A stretch of 64,000 nt of DNA, taken from positions 124,001-188,000 of the forward strand of contig NZ_QFFG01000003.1 in NCBI RefSeq assembly GCF_003129485.1, in the 5' to 3' direction. A program made the translations under genes and the position numbers. Positions 35,882 through 44,896 of this stretch are shown here, piece by piece. The notes beneath the pieces are model-generated. The model was not told the origin of the DNA, searched no databases, and was given only the letters and a program-made list of their open reading frames with translations. This DNA is from Polaribacter aquimarinus. Lineage in GTDB: Bacteria > Bacteroidota > Bacteroidia > Flavobacteriales > Flavobacteriaceae. Position 1 is the stretch's first letter; each line of letters begins with the position of its first letter.

Positions 35882-37534
35882 CTAATTTAATAATTCTTTT
35901 GCATGAGTTATTGCTGAATCAGAAATATTTTTACCGCTTAGCATCTCAGCTATTTCTACAATTCTCTCATCAGTAGAAAGTTGTTTTAAATTGGTGGTGG
36001 TTATACCGCTAACTTCTTCTTTAAACACTTTGTAATGGCTGTTACCTTTTGCCGCAATTTGCGGTAAATGTGTAATTGCAATGACTTGCATATTTGCGCT
36101 CATTTGTTGCATAATAGCTGCTATTTTATTGGAAACTTCACCAGAAACTCCAGTGTCTATCTCATCGAAAATAATGGTTGGCAATTGAGTATTTGCAGAT
36201 AATACTTTTTTTACTGAAAGCATTATTCTTGATAATTCACCTCCAGAAGCTACTTTTTTTAGTTCCCCAAAACTTCCTCCTTTATTTGCTGAAAACAAAA
36301 ATTCTAATTCGTCTTTTCCGTTTAAAAAATAAGATTTTGAGGGTTTTATTTCGATGGAAAAACGGGCATTTTCCATTCCTAAATCTGCTAACAGCATTTG
36401 CAATTCTTTAGTTAATTTTGGAATTGAATTTATTCTTGCTTTAGAAATTAAACTCGCCACTTTATCTAACTTTTCAGAAACTTGACGAATTTCTTCTTGC
36501 TTTTGCTGAATAACTTCATCTGCAGATTCTACTTGAGTTACTTTGTCTGATAAATCATTAAAAACACTCAATAATTCTTGATTAGAACTTACATAATGTT
36601 TTTTCTGAAGGTTATATAGTAATTGTAATCTATCATTAATTTCTTCTGCTTCATTCGGATTGAAATCGACATTCTCATTAGCATTTTCTAATTCAGCAAT
36701 AATATCATCAACTTCAATTTTTACAGATGTAATTCTTTCTGAAATTTCTTGATACTCTTTAGAAAATGGAGCAATTTTAGACAATCTATTTTCTAGGGTA
36801 TATATTAAATTCTGAATTCCGATTTCTTCATTGATTGAGACTTCTAAGGCTTCTGATAAATTGAGTTTAATATCTTCAATATTATTCAGTTTTTCTAATG
36901 TTAATTCTAATTCAGCTTGTTCATCAACTTGAATTTTTGCTTCTTCTAATTCTTTAAACAAGTGTAAATTATAATCGTATTGTTGGTTTGCTTCTCGCTG
37001 TTGCGTTTCTAAAACTGTTAATTCTTTTTTTAATGTATTAAGTTGATTATAACCTCTTTTATAAGAATCTATTCTTACTGTATTCTTTGCTAAAGCATCT
37101 AAAATTGAAAACTGAAAATTAGCATCAGACAATTGCATGGTTTGATGTTGCGAGTGCACATCTATTAATTTTAATCTTAACTCATTTAAAACAGATAAAG
37201 TAACCGGAGTATCGTTTACAAAAGCTCTCGATTTTCCTGAAGGTAGAATTTCTCTTCTGATAATAGTTTCTGTTTCATAATCTAAATCTACTTCTTCAAA
37301 AAAAGGTTCTAAATTGTAGTTAGCAATCGCAACTTTTGCTTCAACAATACACTTTTTAGATGTGTCTTTTAGTGATGATAAATCTGCTCTATTACCTAAA
37401 ACCAAGCCTAAAGCACCTAACAATATGGATTTCCCTGCACCCGTTTCTCCAGTAATTATTGATAAACCATCCGAAAAATCAATAGTTAACTCATTGATTA
37501 AAGCGTAGTTATTTATAGAGAGTTGTTTTAGCAA
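35882..37534 (-). CDS. recN: DNA repair protein RecN
   Basis: SMC-like ATPase of double-strand-break repair. The 550-residue protein has Walker A GETGAGKSILLGALG (about residues 29-43), a long coiled-coil middle (about 150-370), the ABC signature SGGELSRIML and Walker B TIIFDEIDTGVSG near residues 455-500. Length is that of the family. It lies 69 bp after porD. Bacteroidota commonly keep recN in this cluster with coaBC and bamD. Confidence 0.97.
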   Translation of the reverse strand: MLKQLSINNYALINELTIDFSDGLSIITGETGAGKSILLGALGLVLGNRADLSSLKDTSKKCIVEAKVAIANYNLEPFFEEVDLDYETETIIRREILPSGKSRAFVNDTPVTLSVLNELRLKLIDVHSQHQTMQLSDANFQFSILDALAKNTVRIDSYKRGYNQLNTLKKELTVLETQQREANQQYDYNLHLFKELEEAKIQVDEQAELELTLEKLNNIEDIKLNLSEALEVSINEEIGIQNLIYTLENRLSKIAPFSKEYQEISERITSVKIEVDDIIAELENANENVDFNPNEAEEINDRLQLLYNLQKKHYVSSNQELLSVFNDLSDKVTQVESADEVIQQKQEEIRQVSEKLDKVASLISKARINSIPKLTKELQMLLADLGMENARFSIEIKPSKSYFLNGKDELEFLFSANKGGSFGELKKVASGGELSRIMLSVKKVLSANTQLPTIIFDEIDTGVSGEVSNKIAAIMQQMSANMQVIAITHLPQIAAKGNSHYKVFKEEVSGITTTNLKQLSTDERIVEIAEMLSGKNISDSAITHAKELLN

Positions 37535-37603
37535 ATTGACTAATTTTTAAGGAATAAAATTAGTGAATTTATAATAAAGAATAAAAAAGTTTTGAGGTTA
37601 AAA

Positions 37604-38494
37604 CTATTTAATCTCTTTCCACTTAGAATTGTTAACGGGAGATATTTTACGAACAGTTTGTACTAGCTTATTTTTATTTCTAGTAGTAGGACCATCTGAG
37701 TAAGTGTTTACAATTTCGTCCGCTTTTGCATCAAAAAACAAACGGATTAGGTAATTACTTACCGTTTTATTATATAAACTTTCCATAGAAATTACAGCAT
37801 CTTCAACAGCTTGTTTTGCTCTGTTTTTGTTAGTAGAAAACTCATCCAGTCCTTTTCTATGGTAATTGTACATTGCTGTTCTGTAAGCTGCTAATTTTGA
37901 TGATAACAAATTATCTATCAATAAAAAACGATTTTGTTTTCCAACTACATTTTGCCAAGAAGAAAGGCCGCTTTGTTGTGCCTGTAACATCACATTTTGT
38001 GCTTCTTTTAAATAAGACTCACCTCCTTTTAATTTAAAAGTGTCTGCATCAACACCTAAAATAACATAAGCATAAAAAACGATTGTAGAAATTAAATTGC
38101 TATCGAAAGAGTTTTTGTTGTAAAACAATGGATCAAACTCATTGTATTTAAAATTAAAATCGTTGTCTTTTAAATTTAAAACAGGTGTCTCATAAGTAGT
38201 TCCAAAAACAGGTCTTGTAGATTGTATTTGCAAAGTAGCTTCAAAAGTATTGTCATTTCTAGAAGTAACTATAATATTCATTGCACAATTGATACGCTCT
38301 TCTGGTTTTACCTCTCTATTTGTCCATTTAGTTTGATTAATAAACTCCGTTAAAGAAGTCTGTAAGGTTTTAAAAACCTGAGTATTAGAACCCTGAACTT
38401 GATTAAAATTTACATTTACCAAGCAATTTAACTCTTGTCCTTTTACATTGACAAAAGAAAGTACAAAAACGAATAAAAAAATAAGTTTACGCAT
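37604..38494 (-). CDS. DUF4835-family exported protein (PorD in some annotations)
   Basis: A 296-residue protein with a signal peptide (hydrophobic run to about residue 17, then VKGQELNC). It matches the Bacteroidota DUF4835 family, which some annotations name type IX secretion protein PorD: the start ELNCLVNVNFNQVQGSN, the phrase FVY/FYAYVILGVDADTF, and the C-terminal FFDAKADEIV are characteristic. Probably periplasmic. A role in T9SS is a family-level label, not shown here, though a T9SS cargo exists at 2662-6645. It overlaps coaBC by 8 bp, so they are translationally coupled. Confidence 0.85.
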   Translation of the reverse strand: MRKLIFLFVFVLSFVNVKGQELNCLVNVNFNQVQGSNTQVFKTLQTSLTEFINQTKWTNREVKPEERINCAMNIIVTSRNDNTFEATLQIQSTRPVFGTTYETPVLNLKDNDFNFKYNEFDPLFYNKNSFDSNLISTIVFYAYVILGVDADTFKLKGGESYLKEAQNVMLQAQQSGLSSWQNVVGKQNRFLLIDNLLSSKLAAYRTAMYNYHRKGLDEFSTNKNRAKQAVEDAVISMESLYNKTVSNYLIRLFFDAKADEIVNTYSDGPTTRNKNKLVQTVRKISPVNNSKWKEIK

Positions 38495-39701
38495 TTATCA
38501 TGTTTACAATTTCATTCATAATATCTTTAGCAACTTCTACCTTAGATTTTAATTCAAACGATTTTTCATTTAAATCTTTATCAATAATAGTAATTTTATT
38601 TGTGTCTGTTGCAAAACCAGCACCTTTATCTTGCAAAGAATTTAAAACGATAGCATCTAAATTCTTTCTTTCTAACTTACTTTTAGCATTTACTATCTCA
38701 TTATTGGTTTCTAATGCAAAACCCATTAAAAACTGATTCTTTTTAATTTTACCTAAAGATGCTAAAATATCTTTTGTTGGTGATAACTCAATCTCTAACG
38801 CTGTATCTTTCTTTTTTATTTTCTGAGTTGCAACATTTTTTGGTTTATAGTCTGCGACAGCAGCAGAAAGAATTGCAATATCAACTTGATTATAATGTTG
38901 ATGTGCAACTTCATACATTTCTTCTGCAGAAATTACATCTATCCTTTTTACTAAAGAATGTTGTATTTGTTGATGACTTGGACCAGAAATTAAAAGTACT
39001 TCGGCGCCTAAATTTGCAGCAGCTTTTGCAATTGCAAATCCCATTTTACCCGAAGAGTGATTACCTACAAACCTTACAGGATCAATAGCTTCGTAAGTTG
39101 GTCCCGCAGTTAATAGTACTTTTTTACCTTTTAAAGGTAATTTAGATAAGATATCATTTTCTATGAATAAGACAATGTCTTGAGGTTCAGCCATTCTACC
39201 TTCACCTACTAAACCACTTGCAAGCTCACCAGAAGTAGCAGGAATCATAATATTGCCAAAAGATTGTAATTTATCTAAACTTTGTTTTGTTGATGGATGA
39301 ATATACATATCTAAATCCATTGCAGGAGCAAAATACACAGGACATTTTGCAGATAAATAGGTGGCTAATAATAAGTTATTGCAAGTCCCATTTGCCATTT
39401 TAGATAATGTATTTGCGGTTGCTGGTGCAATAAGCATATAATCTGCCCAAAGACCTAAATCAACATGATTATTCCACAATTCATTTTCTTCCTCTTCTTT
39501 GTCATAAAAAGTAGAATGTACAGGGTTTTTAGAAAGTGTAGAAAGTGTAAGTGGTGTTATAAAATCTTTTGACGCAGGAGTCATAACAACCTTGACTTCT
39601 GCGCCTAATTTTATAAACAAACGGACTAAAGAAGCCGTTTTGTATGCAGCAATTCCTGCAGTAATACCTAAAAGGATTTTTTTACCGCTTAAAACAGACA
39701 T
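38487..39701 (-). CDS. coaBC: Bifunctional phosphopantothenoylcysteine decarboxylase/synthetase
   Basis: Two steps of coenzyme A synthesis in one 404-residue protein. The N-terminal flavoprotein CoaC domain (about 1-180) shows GITAGIAAYKTASLVR, the catalytic His in NNHVDLGLWAD and the APAMDLDMY motif. The CoaB domain follows (from LLTAGPTYEAIDPVRFVGN) with KIKKKD, the CTP-binding Lys region. Its start overlaps the rpoZ stop by one base, and its end overlaps porD. Confidence 0.96.
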   Translation of the reverse strand: MSVLSGKKILLGITAGIAAYKTASLVRLFIKLGAEVKVVMTPASKDFITPLTLSTLSKNPVHSTFYDKEEEENELWNNHVDLGLWADYMLIAPATANTLSKMANGTCNNLLLATYLSAKCPVYFAPAMDLDMYIHPSTKQSLDKLQSFGNIMIPATSGELASGLVGEGRMAEPQDIVLFIENDILSKLPLKGKKVLLTAGPTYEAIDPVRFVGNHSSGKMGFAIAKAAANLGAEVLLISGPSHQQIQHSLVKRIDVISAEEMYEVAHQHYNQVDIAILSAAVADYKPKNVATQKIKKKDTALEIELSPTKDILASLGKIKKNQFLMGFALETNNEIVNAKSKLERKNLDAIVLNSLQDKGAGFATDTNKITIIDKDLNEKSFELKSKVEVAKDIMNEIVNMINA

Positions 39702-40021
39702 TATTCTGTTTCTGGAGTTCTATAATATACTTTATCATTTAGCCATTCTTCAACTGCAATAGCTGTTGGTTTTGGCAATCTTTCGTAAAATTTAGAAACT
39801 TCTATTTGTTCTTTATTTTCAAATACTTCTTCTAAACTATCGTTATAAGTTGCAAACTCATCTAATTTATCAACTAGTTCTTTCTTTAAATCACCATTAA
39901 TTTGTTCTGCTCTTTTAGCAATAATAGAAATAGCCTCGTAAATATTTTCTGTTGGCGCTTCTATTTGGTTTTTATCATAAGTAACAGTACTTAATGCAGC
40001 ATTTGTATCTTTATAATCCAT
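39701..40021 (-). CDS. rpoZ: RNA polymerase omega subunit, Bacteroidota type
   Basis: A 106-residue cytoplasmic protein. The helical core TENIYEAISIIAKRAEQIN matches the conserved omega segment that clamps the RNAP beta' subunit, and the C-terminal EEWLNDKVYYRTPE is typical of Bacteroidota omega proteins. Position between bamD and coaBC is the usual one for this group. It overlaps coaBC by one base and lies 9 bp after bamD. Confidence 0.88.
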   Translation of the reverse strand: MDYKDTNAALSTVTYDKNQIEAPTENIYEAISIIAKRAEQINGDLKKELVDKLDEFATYNDSLEEVFENKEQIEVSKFYERLPKPTAIAVEEWLNDKVYYRTPETE

Positions 40022-40030
40022 AATAAATAA

Positions 40031-40891
40031 TTATTTCTTTAATGAGTTTTGGTATTCAATTTGCTTTGCAATAATATCTTCAGCTTCCTTTTTTTGAGCC
40101 TTCATTGTAGCTAACATTTTATTAGCTTCTTCCATGTATTTTGAATCGGGAAAATTTCTTTTTAATTTATCATAAGCCTCTACAGCGTCATCTGCACGTT
40201 CTGGTTTTCTTCTTGTAGTACTTTTTATAACAAAATCGTGAGCAGCTTTTAACCTGTAAAATAATGCTTCTTCCTTAAATTCAGAACCTAAATAATCTGA
40301 TAACAAATTATCAAAAGCCTGAATAGCAGCTTTATAATTCCTTAAATCATAATCAGCAGTTCTATAATATGTTTTGGCTATTTCGAAATATTTTTTCTGT
40401 AATTTATATCTTAATTCTTGATAATGCTTATTAGCTTCTTCTATTTTATCTGAATTAGGATACGTATTTATAAACGTTTGAAAAGCTTCTAGGGCTTTAT
40501 TTGTATCTGTAGGATCTTTACTAAAAACTGGAGCAGCTAATTTATAACTGTATGCAGAAAGAAATGCTGCTTCTTCTTTTTTAGAACTTTTAGGATAACT
40601 TTTAGAAAAACGATCAAAATAGTAGCCAGAAAGACTATAACTTTTTTCATTAAAATTAGATTGCGCTATCATAAAAGAAATTCGTTCCATTTGAGGTTTA
40701 CCTCTGTAAGCAGGTGTAATTTTTTCGAACAAACGCAGAGCTTTTGCAAACTTCTTTGTTTCGTACATTTTTACAGCCATTTTATATTGCTCTTCTGTGG
40801 TACCTTTATTTAGCACTTTATGGTACTCTCCACATGAGGAAAGCAACAATACAAACAGAAATAAATACGCTAAATTTTTAATTTTTTGCAT
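40031..40891 (-). CDS. bamD: Outer-membrane assembly lipoprotein BamD
   Basis: Lipoprotein of the BAM complex that inserts beta-barrels into the outer membrane. The 286-residue protein has a lipobox LLLSSC (Cys20) followed by GEYHKVL, then five TPR-like helix pairs (about residues 30-265), including KMYETKKFAKALRLFEKI and AYKLAAPVF. It heads a seven-gene run that ends with fabI. A -7 box lies only 4 bases before the ATG, so the mRNA may be leaderless. Confidence 0.94.
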   Translation of the reverse strand: MQKIKNLAYLFLFVLLLSSCGEYHKVLNKGTTEEQYKMAVKMYETKKFAKALRLFEKITPAYRGKPQMERISFMIAQSNFNEKSYSLSGYYFDRFSKSYPKSSKKEEAAFLSAYSYKLAAPVFSKDPTDTNKALEAFQTFINTYPNSDKIEEANKHYQELRYKLQKKYFEIAKTYYRTADYDLRNYKAAIQAFDNLLSDYLGSEFKEEALFYRLKAAHDFVIKSTTRRKPERADDAVEAYDKLKRNFPDSKYMEEANKMLATMKAQKKEAEDIIAKQIEYQNSLKK

Positions 40892-40895
40892 CGGG

Positions 40896-40903
40896 CAAAA
40901 TTA
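40896..40903 (-). promoter_or_regulatory. -7 promoter box of the bamD operon
   Basis: Reads TAATTTTG on the minus strand. Only 4 bases separate it from the bamD ATG (40891), so transcription would begin at or next to the start codon. The 156-bp gap upstream to dapA shows no other box. Confidence 0.5.
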
Positions 40904-41047
40904 GTGATTAATTGTGGATTAATAAAACGTTTTTTTACACAGTAAATTGTATTGTGCAATAATCTATAAAAAACACAATAAAATAGATAAGATGATACTA
41001 AAAATTTGTTAATGTTATATCTTAAAAAAAGAAACTTTAAAAAAAAT

Positions 41048-41926
41048 CTATTGAAATTCTGTTACAAATTTTTCTATTTTTAAGCTAAGATCTGTACTTG
41101 CTTTTACTAATGGCAAACGCACTTCGTTACTACAAATTTCTAATTCTTGTAAAACTGTTTTTATTCCTGCAGGATTATTTTCTTCAAAAATATAATCGAT
41201 AACATCCATCATTTTATAATGAATTGCATATCCTTCTTTATTATTTCCTTGTAAGCCATGATGAATCATTGTCGAAAATTGCTTAGGAAATGCTTGCCCT
41301 ATAACCGAAATTACCCCAGCCCCACCTGCTAGTGTAACGCCTAATGCTAAATCATCATCTCCTGAAATAATCAAAAAATCTGAAGGTTTATCTTTAATTA
41401 ACGTATGATACTGTTGCTGATTGTTACCTGCTTCTTTTACACCAACTATGTTTGCAAAATCATTTGCCAAACGTAAAACCGTTGATGGCTCCATATTTTT
41501 TGCCGTTCTTCCAGGTACATTATACAGAATAATTGACAAATCTGTAGCTTCTGCAATTGCTTTATAATGCTGATAAAATCCTTCTTGAGTTGGCTTACTG
41601 TAATAAGGCGCTACAGATAAAATACCATCAATTCCAGAAAAATCTCTAGACTTTAACTCATCGACAACTAATGCTGTATTGTTACCTCCTACACCTAAAA
41701 CCAAGGGCAAACGTTTGTTATTTGTTTTAATAATAACATCTATTATTTCTTGCTTTTCTTCTTTAGTAATCGTTGCACTCTCACCAGTAGTACCATTAAT
41801 AACTAAATAATCTGTTCCGTTTTCGATGTTATAATTCACCAATTTAGCAAGAGCATCAAAATCTACACTTAAGTCTTCTTTAAAAGGTGTAACTAACGCA
41901 ACTCCAGTTCCAATAAATTTTTGCAT
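41048..41926 (-). CDS. dapA: 4-hydroxy-tetrahydrodipicolinate synthase
   Basis: First committed enzyme of lysine and meso-diaminopimelate synthesis; condenses pyruvate with aspartate semialdehyde. The 292-residue TIM-barrel has GTTGESATI (substrate Thr pair), the catalytic Tyr in [10 protein letters not shown] and the Schiff-base Lys in [11 protein letters not shown]. Length is that of the family. It is last of a three-gene minus-strand run, 99 bp after a conserved hypothetical gene. Confidence 0.96.
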   Translation of the reverse strand: MQKFIGTGVALVTPFKEDLSVDFDALAKLVNYNIENGTDYLVINGTTGESATITKEEKQEIIDVIIKTNNKRLPLVLGVGGNNTALVVDELKSRDFSGIDGILSVAPYYSKPTQEGFYQHYKAIAEATDLSIILYNVPGRTAKNMEPSTVLRLANDFANIVGVKEAGNNQQQYHTLIKDKPSDFLIISGDDDLALGVTLAGGAGVISVIGQAFPKQFSTMIHHGLQGNNKEGYAIHYKMMDVIDYIFEENNPAGIKTVLQELEICSNEVRLPLVKASTDLSLKIEKFVTEFQ

Positions 41927-42025
41927 TATTAATATGTTTTAAGGGTGTAAAATTACAATTTTAAGATGGATTTTGTTTAGAAATGATAAATTCTTACCAA
42001 GAATAAACAACTTTATACTTAAAGT

Positions 42026-42547
42026 TTAATTTTTTAGCTTTTTTAAGATTTGAAGATACTTTTTAAGCTCTAAAATGTAAGCTTCAATATGTTCTATTTG
42101 CTCTACAAATTCAATGTCATATAAATTTGAATTAACATTAGAAAAACCCACTTTAAAAGTTGCTTTAGAATGAAAAACAGCTAATTCTAAATACAAATTT
42201 TTCTCATTAAAATAGCCTATGAGTAAATCAAATGGTTGCTCTAAAAAACTCACAAAATTTTGTTGTGTAAAATGCCCTTTCCAGTTGACATCTTTTTCTG
42301 TAAAATGCTTATAAGAAGCTTGATCTAATTTATTAAACTTTTTAAAACTATACATTTTTGTGTTTCTAAGTCCTAAAACAGATTCAACTTGAGATTGAAT
42401 ATCAATTTTTGATGAAATTTGATCCAAAGTTACAATGCCTACAGATTGAATTTCTTTTTGAGAAATCATTCTACTCTCGTCTAAACGCAAAGTAAGTTTG
42501 TTGGTTTTTTTCCTTAAAGTAGATTCTTTTAATTTAGAGAAATTCAT
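42026..42547 (-). CDS. Conserved hypothetical protein (possibly DUF6913)
   Basis: A 173-residue protein without signal or membrane segments. The N-terminus is Lys/Arg-rich (SKLKESTLRKKTNKLTLR); the body contains SVGIVTLDQI and FNEKNLYLELAVFHSKATFKVGFSN, which recall a flavobacterial family annotated DUF6913, a label I am not sure of. No catalytic motif is evident. It lies between a phytase-like lipoprotein gene (33 bp) and dapA (99 bp), on the same strand. Confidence 0.7.
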   Translation of the reverse strand: MNFSKLKESTLRKKTNKLTLRLDESRMISQKEIQSVGIVTLDQISSKIDIQSQVESVLGLRNTKMYSFKKFNKLDQASYKHFTEKDVNWKGHFTQQNFVSFLEQPFDLLIGYFNEKNLYLELAVFHSKATFKVGFSNVNSNLYDIEFVEQIEHIEAYILELKKYLQILKKLKN

Positions 42548-42580
42548 TAATATCTTTTCTTAATGTTGTAAAAATAGCAA

Positions 42581-43663
42581 TTAATTCTCATCAATTTCTA
42601 ATAAGATAAATTGATTTAATTGTTTTCCATAAATCTGAAAATTATCGTCAGACACCAAAATTAAAGATGATTTTCCATTTGATAGTTTTGGCCCAAAAGT
42701 AATGCCTTCGATGTTATCGATTATTCCATCTTTAAGGCGATTTTTAACATTTTTAAAATCAAATAACAACCTCTTTTTTAACGGTTTATATTCGAAGTTT
42801 CTCAAAGAATCTATTTCTAAAACATTGGTAGTTTCTTCATTTATATTGGCTTCAAAAATTCTTACTATATTTCCATAAGCACCATAACCACTTTGGTAAG
42901 TTCTTTCTATAATAAAAAAATGATTTTCTTTATGTTCTAGAATCGCAGTCACTCCGTTTAAATTAATATTTCCTTTTGCAGGTTTACTTATAGGTTCTAA
43001 GTGGTATGCAAATTGGTGGGTTGCTTTTTTGCTCTGCTTATCAAAAAAAGTAATTCTTATGGGTGATGTTGTTTTATGAAAAGATGGCTCTTCTCCATCC
43101 GATTTTAAAACCCCTTCCATTGCTACCCAAAATCCATTTTTCTGGACACTTTTTGATGAGGCTTCAAAAACTGCATTATGTTTAATATTATTTAAATTTT
43201 TATGAGATCGGGGTAAACTATACTCATATTTAAAATGGCCACTAAAATCTGTAACAAATACTAAAGGTTTTTTACGCTTATAAATAGAACCTTCACTCAC
43301 AAAATTAATTTCATTTTTATCAACATCAATAAAAATAGATTCCAAATCGAGATGCTTTTTCTCATAAAAGGGAGTTATCGAATCATTTAAAAAAATAACG
43401 TTTTGAAAGATTATTGATGAGATTGTATCACTTTTAATCGTAATTTTCGAAGTTACCAACCGAGGTTTATTAACATCATCTATAATTAAATAATAATTAT
43501 CCTTAGAAAAATCAATACCCGAAAAACCTCCAAGTATTGAGCTCTGAAATTGAATAGAATCTTTAATCGTATACTCATCTAAAAAAGTAAGTCTAATTTT
43601 CTTTGAATTTGAACAACTAAAGAAGATAAATACCAAAAAGACTACCAATATTTTTTTTTTCAT
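42581..43663 (-). CDS. Esterase-like activity of phytase family lipoprotein
   Basis: A 360-residue exported lipoprotein (MKKKILVVFLVFIFFSC, lipobox Cys17). The body looks like the phytase-esterase-like beta-propeller family: LGGFSGIDFS at the start, DLESIFID, FWVAMEG (the W-x-x-x-E-G motif), NLNGVTAILEH and the C-terminal NIEGITFGPKL. Family members may hydrolyse phosphate esters, though the activity is poorly proved. I chose the ATG at 43663; the frame stays open to 43735 but that start would bury the lipoprotein signal. It is divergent from the DoxX gene 78 bp away. Confidence 0.82.
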   Translation of the reverse strand: MKKKILVVFLVFIFFSCSNSKKIRLTFLDEYTIKDSIQFQSSILGGFSGIDFSKDNYYLIIDDVNKPRLVTSKITIKSDTISSIIFQNVIFLNDSITPFYEKKHLDLESIFIDVDKNEINFVSEGSIYKRKKPLVFVTDFSGHFKYEYSLPRSHKNLNNIKHNAVFEASSKSVQKNGFWVAMEGVLKSDGEEPSFHKTTSPIRITFFDKQSKKATHQFAYHLEPISKPAKGNINLNGVTAILEHKENHFFIIERTYQSGYGAYGNIVRIFEANINEETTNVLEIDSLRNFEYKPLKKRLLFDFKNVKNRLKDGIIDNIEGITFGPKLSNGKSSLILVSDDNFQIYGKQLNQFILLEIDEN

Positions 43664-43741
43664 TAAAAATGATTTTAAACAAAAATATGATTTTGTAAGT
43701 AGATAATGTATTAAGCGTCTAAATTTTAAAATCAACTAAAA

Positions 43742-44128
43742 ATGAATACTAAAATTATTTTTGTACTAAAATTATTAGCAGCTATTATAATGTTGCAAAC
43801 CTTATTTTATAAATTTACAGGAGCTCAAGAAAGTGTTGATCTTTTTACAAAACTAGCTGGAGATAATGAGAAAATATTAAGAATTGCAACAGGAATTTTA
43901 GAACTTATTGCTTCAATTTTATTATTTATTCCCAAAAAAGTATGGATAGGTGCTTTATTTACACTTGTGTTAATGGGTGGAGCAATATTAGTTCATATCA
44001 CTAAAATTGGAATTCAGCATAATAATGACGGTGGTTTACTTTTTTTTGCTGCAATTTTTACGTTTATATGCGGGTTAATTATATTACTTTACCAAAGAAA
44101 AAGCCTACCACTTTATAATAAAGAATAG
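43742..44128 (+). CDS. DoxX-family membrane protein
   Basis: A 128-residue inner-membrane protein with four predicted helices (about residues 5-25, 45-65, 70-90 and 98-118). The pattern QTLFYKFTGAQESVDLFTKL and the ILELIASILLF helix fit the DoxX/DoxD-like superfamily. Functions in the family range from quinone-linked oxidation to redox complexes; nothing specific can be said here. Single gene. Confidence 0.78.
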   Translation: MNTKIIFVLKLLAAIIMLQTLFYKFTGAQESVDLFTKLAGDNEKILRIATGILELIASILLFIPKKVWIGALFTLVLMGGAILVHITKIGIQHNNDGGLLFFAAIFTFICGLIILLYQRKSLPLYNKE

Positions 44129-44285
44129 ATTTTTTAACATTAAATATTTTCTACTAAACATTAGGTTTAACAATCCTAAATTAGATTTTTCCCAACAAAT
44201 TCTATGTATTTATAAATATATTTCAATGCTGAAAAAAAAATATTTTTTTCTTAAAAAAAATATTAATTATTAAAATCTTTTTTAT

Positions 44286-44490
44286 TACTTTAGCCAAGTA
44301 ATTAAACAAATAATTACATATTTATATCCCCTAAATAATAAAATATGAAATAAATTTATTTTTGAATCATCCCCCTAATTATTGGAGTCCCCTAAACTAA
44401 CTGATAATTGATTAAAAATAAAAAAGTAATATCTATTTATTTAGAACAAAGAAAAAGCAGTTACATTTTGTAACTGCTTTTTCTTTTCAG
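44286..44490 (+). ncRNA. Promoter-leader-terminator unit of unknown function before the vanZ gene
   Basis: Part of the 372-bp gene-free gap 44129-44500. A near-consensus -7 box TACTTTAG (44286-44293) is followed by CCAAGTA and about 155 bases with C-runs (TCCCC near 44328, CCCCC near 44372, CCCC near 44390), then a strong terminator (44451-44487). This would make a small RNA of about 185 nt or a leader that is attenuated before vanZ. It resembles the unit at 56465-56577. Bases 44129-44285 are plain AT-rich DNA. Confidence 0.35.
44451..44487 (+). terminator. Strong Rho-independent terminator just upstream of vanZ
   Basis: Perfect 15-bp stem GAAAAAGCAGTTACA (44451-44465) with TGTAACTGCTTTTTC (44469-44483), TTT loop, then TTTTC. 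It ends 14 bases before the vanZ ATG, an unusual place for a terminator. Confidence 0.9.
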
Positions 44491-44500
44491 TTAAGTTATT

Positions 44501-44896
44501 ATGCAAAGATTATTTTCCGTATTGGGTATATTTTTTTTCTTTTTTATTCTTTGGATTATCTATTTAGCTAATTCAGGAATGAGAAGTATATTTTTTGATT
44601 TTGTGAAATCTTTCCCTCTTGGTGATAAATTAGGACACTTTGTATTATTTGGAACTTTAACTTTTCTAAGTATTATTGTCTTAAAATTTCGTTATTTTAA
44701 ATTTGGAAAACTTCAGGTTTATTATGGAGCATTTTTTGTAATTGTTTTTGTGATACTAGAAGAATTTAGTCAAAAGTACCTTTCTACTCGTACATTTGAT
44801 TTTGTTGATTTAATTGCAGATTTAATGGGTATTATTTCAGCTTCAATTTTGGCTAATTTAGGCAAACATAAATTTACAAAAATTGTAAATTCTTAA
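44501..44896 (+). CDS. VanZ-family membrane protein
   Basis: A 131-residue inner-membrane protein with four hydrophobic segments. The VanZ-like core is DKLGHFVLFGTLTF, the following helices, ILEEFSQKYLSTRTFDFVDLIADLMG and the last helix. VanZ relatives are linked to glycopeptide tolerance in Gram-positives, but in Bacteroidota they are mostly uncharacterised. Its stop overlaps that of the convergent YhhN gene by 4 bp. No promoter lies between the terminator at 44451-44487 and the start. Confidence 0.85.
   Translation: MQRLFSVLGIFFFFFILWIIYLANSGMRSIFFDFVKSFPLGDKLGHFVLFGTLTFLSIIVLKFRYFKFGKLQVYYGAFFVIVFVILEEFSQKYLSTRTFDFVDLIADLMGIISASILANLGKHKFTKIVNS

Noticed and set aside
43664-43735. 24-residue extension of the phytase-like lipoprotein
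   Set aside because: It would move the lipoprotein signal away from the N-terminus; MKKKILVVFLV is a normal start.
44129-44285. Search for a tRNA or known structured RNA upstream of the 44.3-kb unit
   Set aside because: No cloverleaf, T-loop GTTCRA motif or CCA end; the sequence is plain AT-rich DNA.
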